A stretch of DNA of 64,000 nucleotides from Anisodus tanguticus (taxonomy: Eukaryota > Streptophyta > Magnoliopsida > Solanales > Solanaceae): the NCBI GenBank assembly GCA_034509755.1, contig CM067539.1, forward strand, positions 58,910,513 to 58,974,512, in the 5' to 3' direction. A program made the translations under genes and the position numbers. This document shows positions 1 to 11,204 of the stretch, one piece after another; the first letter of the stretch is position 1; every line of letters begins with the position of its first letter. The notes beneath the pieces are model-generated. The model was not told where the DNA came from. It worked only from the letters and a program-made list of their open reading frames with translations, and searched no databases.

Positions 1-430
1 CCCTTTATCACTTCACTTCGTAAAAAAAAACAGAATTGGACAGCTAAGCTTAGTGAATTTCCTCAAAGCTACAGTATATACACACATGAATTTCAATATC
101 CACAACAAACTCAGTAGACTTTAAACACCATAAATTATACCCGACGGGTATTGTAAGTGGCAGAGTGGCCTTGTTGCCACGATCCACTGGGATTATTTCC
201 TCAAAGCTACAGTATATATACACAAATTTCAATATACACAACCAAATCAGCAGACTTTAAGCACCATAAATTCAGCATAGTGATACGCGACGGGTATTGT
301 AAGTGGCACAGTAGTCTTGCTGACATGATCTACTGAGATTCAGCCCTTAACTCTAAACATCATAAATTCTCAAAAACAGAAAGAGAAATCGACAGCTTAG
401 TTTAGTGAATTTCCTTGAAGGTACAGCATA
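1..430. repeat. Diverged tandem repeat, about 2.5 units
   Basis: Three imperfect copies of a unit of roughly 150-200 bp begin near 50, 194 and 405, each opening with a version of ttcctcaaagctacagtata. The first two also share a later block with acgggtattgtaagtggca (about 147 and 292). The array lies in the presumed first intron or leader of the minus-strand gene whose promoter is at about 500-620. No credible coding potential is seen. Confidence 0.7.
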
Positions 431-481
431 TATATGCACATGTATACATGAATTTCTATATATGTAAACAGGAATAGAGAA

Positions 482-620
482 CTAGGGTTTAGAAATTGAG
501 AGTTACCTTTTTTTCTGGTATTGATGATGAATGGTGTGAATGTAGATACAGTGGAAGTAAATGAAGGAAGTGTGATTGATATATATAGCCCGCGTTTTAT
601 AATAAGGTAAAAATCACGTA
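482..620 (-). promoter_or_regulatory. Promoter, 5' leader exon and first splice donor of a gene lying off the left edge
   Basis: Read on the minus strand, a TATA box (GCTATATATATC, about 576-588) is followed by a pyrimidine-rich leader, then an AAAG|GTAACT splice donor at 507/506, then a telo-box-like AAACCCTAG at 482-490. This is the usual order TATA, 5' UTR exon, leader intron; telo boxes are common near the starts of plant housekeeping and translation genes. The coding part would be left of base 1, so the product cannot be named. Inference from layout only; no protein evidence. Confidence 0.5.
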
Positions 621-626
621 TTCCTA

Positions 627-2078
627 GGGTGTGTTCGGTGCGGGAAAAAAATGTTTTCATGAAAAGTATTTTATAAAAAAATAAGTGCATTTCTTATTTT
701 TTGCGTGTGTTTTCTATACCCATTAATATATAATTTAATCAAATACTACGAGAGGTAGGGGTGTAACGGTGTGGGGATGGGGCTACGAGGTGGGGTGAAA
801 ATGATGTGTGTTGGAGGATAGGAAGAACACAGTTAATGTGGAAAGTTATTTATGAAAATATTTTTTTCATTTTTAAGGAATTTAATTTCTTAAATAAAAA
901 TATTTTTAGAATTTTTTATCAAATGAACAAGAAAAATTAGAAAATATTTTCTGAAATGTATTCTTAATCAAAGATAAAAAAAAAACATTGTATTCTTATT
1001 CTTAATCAAAGATAAAGAGTTGCAGTCACGTAAGTTAGTGGGAAAGCATCACTCTTTTTGCTTATTTTTTATGTTAAAAGAAAAAAAGGATCTTTGAATT
1101 AAAATAAGGATGACAAGAAGCTAAGGACATAAATAAGTTTAGGATCTAAAGATATTATGTTGAGTTTTCACTTTTCTGATTGGTTATTTGCAAATATGTT
1201 TTTTTCCCCACTTATTTACTCTTCTTTTTGCTGTGATTTTTAAGCAAATAAACAAGTACAGTATTTTTTTAAATTATAAAACATGTTGATATTAATCTCT
1301 CTTTACGCATCTATGTTACTTATCATTTGACTATTTTTTATTTAGGGACTCACATATATTTGTCCTGGTTGCATGCATTATTAAAAGTGGCACTAAAAAT
1401 ATTCTCATCATTCAAATCATACAAATGGAACATTCGAAAAGTTTCTACAAATCAACATCAGATTAGATTTTTCAAAATTTAAAGTCAAATTGTTAGAAAA
1501 ATAATTTTAGAAATAGGGAAAAAACAAATCGGCAAGGAATTTAAAGTCTCCAACTACGTCGCTACAGGGATTATAGCAGAATTCTTTCTTTTACAAAGTC
1601 AATGAAATTCAAATTTTAACAATTAACTCGAGTTTTTTTACGAGAACAAACTTTGTGATAAAAGAAACAAAGAAAAAGAAGATAAAAAATTGATATTCTG
1701 TATTTTGTTTGGAGAGAAAATAGGTATCGGCAATACCTCTCCATATGTGTTACGATTAACAGATAAACCTTTTCATAGAAGATTCTTTTAATCAACAGTC
1801 ATCTTATTTAAAATTTACAATCTAGTAAAATTGTTTTGTAAAATAAGTTTTTTTATTAAGATTAAAAAAATTATACTTAAAGTTGACTAAAATTTAATTA
1901 ATTTCGGGCTACCCACTTGGCCCAAGTGCCTATCTTTGGATGTTTAACTTAATAGGAAAATGAAAATGACATAAATAACTACTTAATACTCTTTATTACA
2001 AAATATATAGGTAATTTTTCTTATTTACAAAATTTAAAGATAATTACAAAACTTGACAGATTTGGGTTCACCACATTT
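627..2078. other. AT-rich intergenic DNA
   Basis: No gene is seen. The stretch 627-960 (gtgttcggtgcgggaaaaaa at the left, attttctgaaatgtattctt-type sequence at the right) resembles the common Solanaceae short inverted-repeat elements that begin with a GTGTTTGGT-like motif, but its arms are too decayed for a firm call. The rest is runs of A and T without recognisable ends. Confidence 0.4.
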
Positions 2079-2224
2079 TTGGGCGACGCCTATCGGTCTT
2101 CTTCGGTTTTGGGCCTCTATCTACACGTTCATCCGCCCAAAAGTAATGCAGTCACTTCTCATCGTTATTCTTTGGTTGGTCTTCTTGTTCATGTGATTTC
2201 CCTTTCTCCATTTCATCTCCTCTT

Positions 2225-5200
2225 TTGCATTCGATTTTCACCATTGTTAAAAGAAAATCTAGCGTTCCATTGAGTAACCGTAGAAATCCTAGATTTGGGG
2301 TAACAAGCTCAAAAATAGGGCCGATTCCAACCTTCGATTTACTCACTCAGACCCCAGAGAAGAAAGGAAGAAACAATCGTTGTAATGTTAGTCCTACAGT
2401 AGTTGAAATCAAATCAACCCCCGGTGACTCTGAAAATGTCACCGGTGACTCTGATTTCGAAGAAGAAAATGAGCATCCTAAATAAAAAAAAGTAAGGTTG
2501 TGATTAGTGAAACATCAAAAAAGAAGAAAATCGAGAAAGTCCAAAGATCAAAGAAGAAGAAGAAGAAGGAGAAGAAGAAAAGCAACTCGACAAAGAAGGT
2601 ATAAAAAAGCATTTACACTTTAGTCTATGATTTTTGGTTAATTTGCATGTATGATTTTGTATGTAAAGGGGTGTATGAAATATGTATATAAAGGGGTGTG
2701 CCTGTATGATTTTCTGAACCATGTTGTTTAGCATTTTTGTGTGTATATAATGTGCATGAATTGTGTATGACATGATTTATGAGTTGTTGGTGTACGGAAA
2801 ATGTATGGAAAATGGTATTAGTTGATTTTTCATTGTATTAGTTCCTTCACATGGTTTTTATTTTAATATTGTTGGCGTTGTTTTCAATTTGATGGGTGTA
2901 ATGACTATTGTTGCCCACTAAAGGATTTTGGAATCCTATACAGTGTTATCCATAGATTGTCAATCCTATCATAATGGATATTATTTTATTGCTTGTTCCT
3001 TTTATATTAAATTGAATTTGATGTATGATAGAGTGTCTTTTTGTGTACGTGAGTATAATGTGTATACACATATAATTGAATTCTTGAGGTTTTAAGATGT
3101 ATAAAATATATATATGGACTTTGGTATATCTCATATTTAGATGATTTGACTTGCTTTTATAATTTTGTAATGCCTTCTTTTTAGTAAAAATCTCTTATTT
3201 ACTATATTCAGAATACAAAACAACAGCAGATTCATTGGTGTTCTTACACCAACGTGAATGCCCCAGAACAAATTAAGGTGCGCCTAAACGACGCACAATT
3301 GAAGATGTTTAGGGATTTTCCTTTTGGGTTATTTCTGAATTTGTCAAAGTTGAAGGTTCATCCACAACTACTTCGAAGTCTGATGTATGCCGAGAAAAAT
3401 CATGATAGGAACGATATGTTTATCATTAAGGTGAATGGGAAAGAGCTCAGTCTCGATATTAGAGAGTTTGCCATCATAACTGATTTAAAATATGACATGG
3501 ACAATAAATTTGTCTCAGATCTTGATTCCCCCAACAGACTGATGAATATGTACTTTAATGGTCTAACTAAAGTATCGAAAGTCATGTTGCTTAGTCTCTT
3601 TATAGACTTTAAAGACAACAAATTGTTGATTGAGAATGCTGATGTTTTTAAGATAACAATACTTTATTTTATCAGCACTTTCTTATTCTCAACTCAAAGT
3701 AACATAGTGTTTGTCACCTAGTTACATTTTGACTTGGTTGAGAGTGGAGAGTACATGAATTATGCCTGGGGCAATGTTTACTTCAAAAATATGTTGTCTT
3801 CGATTAGTCACAAGTTGGTGAACAAACCAACTTACTACAAATTTGGGGGGTTTTAGCTGGTCATTCAAGTATGATTTTATGAATGTTGTTCGAAGGTATA
3901 CCCTAAGGTTGCAAAACATATTGAAAATGAAATCCCGTGTTTTTAATTGGCAAACAACTTCGAATACAATCTACTTTTAACGATCTGAAGATGGGGATGT
4001 TCAAAACCTACAGCAATCCGATAATAATACAAGCTAACTGGTTACATATACTTTTCATACATTAATTATACATATTCCATACACTATTTTATTATAATGC
4101 TAACTGGTCAGCTTCTACATGTATTTTTGTTGGTAGCTGATTTTTACCAATATTCTCCCAACGGATGAGGAAAAAAGAACTATCAACTTTACGGAGTTGC
4201 CACAAGAGACTGTGGTCAATGATGTTGTAGTAGAACTGCAGGTTCCTACAGAGTCGGGTCCCTCTGTATATGATTCTGAGTTTGAAGCATTGAATAAGGA
4301 AGTTGCAAATGTAAGCATGTGTTTTCACTAATTGTATTCATCAATTTTATGGAATGGTTGAATTTTGTGATTAACAATATTCACTAATGTTATTCTACAT
4401 CTTTCGGGTCTACGAAGATCTTCAATCATTAGACAAAAAGGTTGACAAGTTTAATATAATTTTTAATGTTTTTTTATTCTCATTGTAGTATATAGATTAG
4501 CTTAGGTTTTTTATCATAATTTCCTTATTTTTCCTAGGTTGGTGAACGGTTTAATGACATGAAGGCCTACATGGACAAGTCAATTACAAATTTACTTAAA
4601 AATATTAAATTCATGCTTGACAGTCAAACTAAAACAGAGGAAGCTAAGGTTATTTTTATCATAATTTAAGTTAATGTCTTTTGTATTATTCATTTTTACC
4701 TAAGTGTACTGATACATATCTTAATAAACATGAGTCCGACAGTGATAAGGATAATACGGAAGAACCTAGAAAATATTTTGCGGTTGGTGGGCAGAACGGA
4801 GATGACCGAATATCCGGTCAGATAGGAGTAGATACATCTCCCACGTTGTGGGATTTCACTGGGTATGTTGTGTTGTTGTTGTCGTAGGAGTAGATACATC
4901 TACTTTGAAGAATGGAATAATACTTCTATTACAGGTATAGTTTTCTCTTATTTTTTTTGACACATTTGAAACCCATCTTAATATATGAAAAATATAGAAA
5001 ATAAGAGAACTTGCACTTTTTATTAAAAACATGTAGTTGGAGATGGTGAAGCATGCAATATACAGAAAGATGACCTAGAAGAATTAAAGAGGCATCCTGA
5101 TGATGCTCCTATTTCAGGTAATTACTATATGTAATAAATAGAAGTTTGTTGTGATTCTAGTATGAAACCCATATTACTGTATGAAAAATGTAGAAAAATA

Positions 5201-5996
5201 AGAAAACTTACGCCTTTATGTGAAACATGAAGTTGGTGAAAAAGTTGGAGATACTGAAGCATGTTATTTTGATGATGCAGATATTAAAGGTAATTACTAT
5301 ATGTAATAAATAAGTGAATATTTTACATGATAATACCTTAAACGATTTTGTTGAGATTTTAATATGACTTTAAATGTTCAAATTCTACAGAACTTATTCT
5401 AGATGAGTTGGTTACTAGCATTGATAAGTCGGGTGATTTGGACATTTCTACCACTAAAATTCTTATCCTCGATGACTTTGAATTACCTCCATATAACGAG
5501 TCTCAAATTATAGCGCTTGAAATCAAAACAAAGTGTTATTACATCTGAACAAGAAGCAATAAACAGAAAATCTAGACCATATGGTAAACCACCATTCACT
5601 GATTTTAATTCAACTGGCAGCAGCACAGACACTTCTCATGCATACTTTCATATTAAACACTCATTCACAAAATTGCATTGTCTTTTCTGTTGACAATGAC
5701 CTTGGGTGAAATTAAAAATATCTAAAAGAAGTGGAAAGAGGTTTGTACCCCATGTGTTGCTTATTGCACTATTATTTGACATTCTTTCAATTGATTATTC
5801 TATAATTCTAACACATCTGTTATTTTTGTAAGGACATAGAATTCTCTGTAAAGGGCAATAAGATTGTGAATTCTTATAATCTGGGAGTTGATAAAATCGA
5901 TAAAATTGAGTGGTTCTACAATATGATGACTATTGAAATATCTTGGGGAGATTCGATAAGTTGTCTCCAATCTATTCATGACATTAGCATGACTCT
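2225..5996 (+). pseudogene. Decayed multi-exon DUF1985/Ulp1-related gene
   Basis: The reading frame is traceable over several exons. A Lys/Ser-rich N-terminal exon (to an AAG|GTATAA donor at about 2599) carries a basic tail resembling a nuclear signal. It is followed by a DUF1985 exon (3212-3860), an acidic linker exon ending near 4311 (caaat|gtaag), a coiled-coil-like exon (about 4540-4648) and further short exons to 5.5 kb. The segment 5834-5930, ending in a WFYNMM motif, resembles the region just before the Ulp1 cysteine-protease domain, but the catalytic His-Asp-Gln-Cys part is absent. In-frame stops occur, for example at 2483, 3719 and 3856. Such DUF1985 plus Ulp1 proteins are frequently carried by Mutator-like or related plant transposons. 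No flanking terminal repeats were identified, so the carrier is unknown. Confidence 0.6.
3212..3721 (+). CDS. DUF1985 domain exon of the Ulp1-related pseudogene
   Basis: The exon opens after a TTCAG acceptor at about 3211. It encodes the typical start of DUF1985: a CSYTNVN segment, then FRDFPFGLFLNLSKLKVHPQ, then a RSLMYAE stretch and a REFAIITDL block. The in-frame ATG is at 3254, but family members usually continue upstream across the splice site. A stop at 3719-3721 interrupts the domain. Homologous sequence resumes in the same frame with an LVESGEYMNYAWG motif and a KPTYYKFGG motif up to about 3853. The role of DUF1985 is unknown; it normally precedes a SUMO-protease-like domain. Broken remnant, not a working gene. 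Confidence 0.65.
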   Translation, partial: NTKQQQIHWCSYTNVNAPEQIKVRLNDAQLKMFRDFPFGLFLNLSKLKVHPQLLRSLMYAEKNHDRNDMFIIKVNGKELSLDIREFAIITDLKYDMDNKFVSDLDSPNRLMNMYFNGLTKVSKVMLLSLFIDFKDNKLLIENADVFKITILYFISTFLFSTQSNIVFVT

Positions 5997-6680
5997 ATGA
6001 TTTTGACTTCCTCAGTGTGTGAAATATATATTGAAATTGATCTAAATGTATTTTTTTTTTATCTGAATGTATAATGTTTAAGTTTCATTTAATTTGCTTG
6101 TTATTAACTTCTTTTTTATGTGTGTGAATGTTTTTACTCCGTTTCATTTAATTTGCTTGTTATTTTTTTTTATCTAATTGCTTGATACGGCCACCGGATC
6201 ATTCCTTTACTTTGTTAATTATATTTTAGATAGTAGTAGTAGTAGTTCACTGCAAATAAGTCTATTAGTTTTATCTATGGCGGGCCAGTGGGACGGAATG
6301 GGACGGGACGGGACGAGATTTGAAGGGACGGGATTTGGGGGGACTGTGGAGTGGGTCAGGATCGGGATAGGCGGGACGGAGGGGGGCGGGAAGTGGTGCC
6401 ATCCTTTCCCACATCCCGCTATCAGAGGGGACGGGATGGAACGGGACGGGACGGGAAGGGGTATTTGGGGGCACTTTTAAAAACTTTTTTCTAGACACTT
6501 AATTTTAAAAATATATATATTTAATAATTGAACAAGACAGTGAAAAAACATCCCAAGGCTAATTGCCTCTTATATTATTTAATAGAAATATGATTTTTTT
6601 TGTAATACAATTTCAAAATTGCAACTTTATTTCCTAGTTCAAAAGTTGCAAATCACATTGTAAAATTGACATTAAAAAAA

Positions 6681-9075
6681 TTACATATACAACCATACTT
6701 TTTCTAATTGTCTGACAATCTCTTGACGATCTTCTGTTGGAATTGGAATTTGTTGGTCAAATTGTTCAACGTCGCTTCCTGCTCCCTCGGATAAGATTTC
6801 ATTGTAATTGTAGTCGTCTTCTTCATTGATCGCTGGTTGACCGCACCTTCTATGCTCCACTCTAATCCAATATCTAAATAAAACTGCAATATCCAAACTG
6901 TCTCCCGCCAATGAGTGTTTGTGCTCTCCTATTTGAAACCTTCCAACACAAAATGCGCTTTCAAAAGCTGTAGATGACGCTTGAATATTCAACACATCTC
7001 GGACCATCTTTGATAGAGTCGGAAATGTCTTTTTATTCTCCCTCCAGTATTTCAGCAAGTCTTCACGTCCATTTTCATTAGCAATTGATTCGAACGGTAC
7101 AACACCCTGCAAAATATAAACATCAAACTTGCTAATTTGTGAAGCACTAGAACCACTATACATTCTATTTCGAAGGCCTTGAATACTTGAAGCAGAAACC
7201 GCATATTTTTTATAAGGTTGAAGTGAAGTAGAAGAAGATGGTACAGAAGCCGGTTGATTATTTGCACTTTGCTCTTGGTAATACATATACATAGTTTTGC
7301 ATTGTGTTTGTATGCTAGAGATAACATCTTATTTAGTTGGTTCTCTAGTTGGTTCTCTAGTTGGTTCTTCGGTTGGTTCTGTTGGAAGTATTTCTAGGCA
7401 TTCATAAATCGTTTCAATAAGGGCATTACAACCGTCTACTTTAATAGTAAGATTTAATACAACACCAATAAAATAAATAGTGGGAATAGGATTTTTTTTT
7501 TAAATTTTACAAATATTTTTGTAATAGTTGGAGCGTAAGTTGGTTTTTCCATATATTCATTAAATAATAAAACTATTATAGCTATATAAAATAACATAGA
7601 TGAAATAGTATGATAATAAATCTTAGAAAATTCATTAGTAGCTAGAAAAAAATTCTCTAAAAATGTGATAAGTTCCAAAATTTTATCTCAATCATCATCT
7701 ACAAGCATATCCGTTTGATTTTGATTATGGACGTTAAATAATAATGTTATAGGTCTTCTATACTCGTGAGAAACAAGAAGTTGCTCATATAAAGAATTTC
7801 ACCTAGTCGAAACTTCTTCTGTAATTTTTCTATAAGGTAATCCACAATCATGACATGTTTTTTTATACTCTTTGCGTTTTTGTATTTTATTACCTTTAAA
7901 AATAAAGTAGATAGCAAATTGTACTTTATCAAGGATGTTTTTAAAAAGGTTTAGGTCATCCTTTACAAATAAGTTATAAATATGACATGCACATCTAATA
8001 TGAAAAAAATCGAAAAAAGATGGAGTAAATCAATTTTTTAAAAGGTTTACAACATAATCAATAGAAGTAACAATATTTAATGAAATAGTCATAATTTTAT
8101 TAGTAATTCCATAACATTCACAAATTTCATGAATATTTCTTGAAATAAAAGTTCCAGTGTGAATTTCATCAATATATCTATATGCTAATATACGTTTTTT
8201 CATAGACCAATTGTGATCTATCCAATGACAAGTAACGGTTAAATAATCATCACCATTAGTACTACAACCTATGTCAGAAGTAATAGCCATTAAAATGATA
8301 CAATGCATAATGTAAATATTGATGATATTCATGCACAAAATTTAAAAACATCTCTTCTAATAGTTGATCTAGAAAAACCGTTAAAAGCATGATTATATGT
8401 TTCTCAAATGTAAGGAATAAAACCAGGAGATGAAGGAAATGAAAAAGACAAATCCTCCACAACAACTAATTTTGCTAAATTTTCTCGATCTTTGTGTTTA
8501 TCATATTTCGGACGTATAACTTCCCCCGTCATCGGGTTAATTCGACCATGTACTTGGTCGGGGGACACTATGTGAACCTTGTCCCGACTAAGAAGGCATT
8601 TGCACACTCGCTTTTTCAGCCAAGTATTGATTATACCTTGCTTTGTGATCTTTTTTTCCACATGTCTCATTAAACCTCATGTCCCACCTTGACCTTTTCC
8701 AATTTTAAATTTATAAACTTCGCGACAAATTTTACAAATAGCTAGTTGATTAGTAATGTCCCTTTCAAAACAATCTCATGCAGGTGATTTTAATTTTCGT
8801 TGTTTTTGGCATCTTCTCATACTAGTGGGTGTGTTATCTAAATTATCTTCTAATTCATTTTCTAAATCATAGCCTAGTTCAGTAGTTGGAGATGCATAAT
8901 ATATCTCATGATCTAATGATTGCACATTTGCAATAATATCAACATTAAAAAGTTCAGTTTCATCTACATGAGTGAAATTATAATAATTAGGATTACTAGA
9001 AGATGCACTCTTACCCCTGTTACCCCTACTACCTCTACCGAAAAACGTCAACCTCGTTCCATTATAATTATGCAA
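6681..9075 (-). pseudogene. hAT transposase pseudogene, BED finger to dimerisation domain
   Basis: The minus-strand reading starts near 9075 with a low-complexity N-terminus. It passes a BED-type zinc finger (CKIC near 8740, then a GKGQGGT motif and RHV near 8650), an RNase-H-like transposase core with its first catalytic Asp in a TSDIGCS motif (about 8255-8275), and ends in the hAT C-terminal dimerisation domain. The last includes a VLNIQASS motif and an LAGDSLDIAVLFRYW block (about 6880-6985) and stops near 6684. Several stops and frameshifts interrupt it, including a stop just before RHV, and the middle (about 7300-8000) is barely readable. It most resembles the RICESLEEPER/Ac-type BED transposases of plants. 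Confidence 0.85.
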
Positions 9076-9460
9076 ATAAAGAATTAAAGTTAAGAAAATT
9101 AAGTACGATAATTAAAATTGAACAATAATAATTTAAATAAAAGAAGGAACGAGTGTACCAAACGCCGACGTAATAATTTAAATAAAAGAAGGAACGAGTG
9201 TACCATTGCTCGATGATTCTCAAGCTAGTTGCCAACTTCACTCCCAATTTTTGAACTTTGATAGAAATTACCAAATAAAATATAATATTTAGTGTGCAAT
9301 TTAGACTTGTAGAGAGAGATTAGAGAAATAGTAGGAAGATTTATGAGAAAAATGAAGAGGAAAATGAGGTATTTATAGTTGAGAAATAGGGTTAATGTGT
9401 AAATATACTAACTTAGGGGTAAAAATAAATATTAATGGGGTAGGGGGGTTTATGGGGTGT

Positions 9461-9475
9461 TGGGGGGGGGGGGGG
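9461..9475. repeat. Homopolymer G run inside hAT copy 1
   Basis: A run of about 15 G residues (ending before aaatgaccatt) lies near the right subterminal region of the element. It coincides with the start of the G+C-rich terminal block. Its exact length is prone to sequencing error. Confidence 0.8.
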
Positions 9476-9751
9476 AAATGACCATTTGTAGCCGTTGCCA
9501 ACGGCTATAATTGCAAATGGTCGTTTGTGCAACGGCTACATTCTGGAAACGGGACGGGATCAGGGCGGGACGAGATCGGGGCGGGACGGGGCGAGACCGG
9601 GATAGGCGGGATAGGTGGGACCAATCCTAGTCCCATCCCGATTTCGAACCCGAATAGAGTCAATCTCTATCCCGTAATTTACCCGATGAGATCGGGACGG
9701 AACGGGGCGGGATCGGGACGTCCCGGCCCACTGGCCAGCCCTAGTTTTATC

Positions 9752-10597
9752 TCAAGGAGCTTGGACTCAATTATACATATACGCCTTAATATTTCTAGAT
9801 TAAAAATATTATTTAACAATGAGATAGTTTTAATTTCTAAATTTGAAATCTCACCTATGTAACAATTATTTTCTTGCTTATGATGTTTTTACACAAGGTA
9901 TTTTCTTTTTCTACAATATTAGTATTAATATATGCGTGATGCGCGGTCATTAGAAAAGTTTAATTATAAAGTTGTTGTCTTATTTGTTTGATATAATAAA
10001 GTCGATAATTTGTTTTTACGATATTCCATTAACATATTTAAATTTAATATATATCTATATTAAAAACTAACTGTTAATACACATAAACTATTTAAATTTT
10101 CACAATTTTTTAAAATAATGAATTTATGTTTATCTAATAAAGAGTTTAACTTAAATTTTATCACACAGCCTATTAAAACATTGACCTATGAAGTGCCACG
10201 TGAATAACAATGGAGACGGAAAGATTTTCTTTTTAGAAATATATATTTCCAAATCAATTAAACAAAACAATATACGCATAATGAACAAATTAGTTGAATT
10301 ATCTTTTTGTATATTAATAATAATTAGGTTAAAAACTATTATAAAATAAACGTAAAATAAAAGAGGTAAGCATATTACAAGGAGGTAAGTTAAACAAAAT
10401 TAAATTTGATGGGAGGTTTATGTATTTTTTTTTTTTAGTTTTGTGTCTATAATGACTTTGTTGAAATACTATTCTAACTTAAGTGAGTTTATTGATATGC
10501 TATTCTAACTTGAGTGACTTTATTGATACAAAATAAATATAAGTAATTTTGGTAGAAAATTATCTGTAATTAGATGATCATTTAAATTATTTACCCC
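9752..10597. other. AT-rich spacer between two hAT elements
   Basis: No coding potential is visible. Around 9920-10080 a block with tgcgtgatgcgcgg followed by AT-rich sequence resembles a short repeat family that recurs near 50.96 kb. The remainder is simple A/T-rich sequence. Confidence 0.4.
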
Positions 10598-11204
10598 CTA
10601 AAAAGTAAGGCTGGCCAACGGGGCGGGTCGGTCAGGTCCCGCCACCACCCCGATATAAAAAAAATCTATACCGGGACTCGAACCAGGACGGGACCTGGAC
10701 TCGTCCCGCCCGGCCCGCCCGCCGACCCCAGTCCCGCCAGACCCGGTCCCCCCCGATCCCACCCGACCCCTCCCTTTTGCAAAATATAATCATTACACCA
10801 AAGACCATTTTTGGCCTCCCCCTCCCCCAGCCCCCCTACCCCCTTAATATATATTTTTAACCCCTAAGTTATTATATTTACACTTTAACTTAATTTTCCA
10901 ACTATAAATACCTAATTTTCTCTTCATCTTTCTCACAAATCTTACTACAATCTCACAATCTATCTCTCTACAATTCTACATTGTCTACTAAATATTCAAT
11001 TTTATTTATTCATTTAGGGAGTGAAGTTGGCAACTAGCTTGGGATCATCCATCGAGCAAAGTTTCAATTTTCAACCTCTCGATTACACGTTGACGTTACG
11101 TCGGCGTTTGGTACATTCGTTCCTTCATTAAATTATTATTGTTTAGTTATTTTAATTAGCTTACTTAATTTCATTATCTTTAACTATTTATTAGCATAAT
11201 TAAA

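Larger units (their letters stand above)
6276..9743 (-). mobile_element. hAT transposon copy 1, near full length, perfect 8-bp target duplication
   Basis: The element is bounded by the direct repeat GTTTTATC at 6268-6275 and 9744-9751. Its ends are inverted repeats: TATGGCGGGCCAGTGGG on the left, and TAGGGCTGGCCAGTGGG read inward from the right. An 8-bp duplication and TAGGG-type ends are hallmarks of the hAT superfamily. Both subterminal regions are long tracts of GGGACGGGAC-type repeats, far richer in G+C than the flanks. The transposase lies on the minus strand, so its 5' end is at the right. The length of 3468 bp suits an autonomous hAT, but the ORF is broken. Confidence 0.93.

Noticed and set aside
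6178..6498. Gly-rich and Pro-rich ORFs on opposite strands
   Set aside because: They are translations of the G+C-rich hAT subterminal repeats, not genes.
9920..10080. Candidate terminal repeat of another transposon (tgcgtgatgcgcgg)
   Set aside because: No partner end or target duplication could be found nearby.
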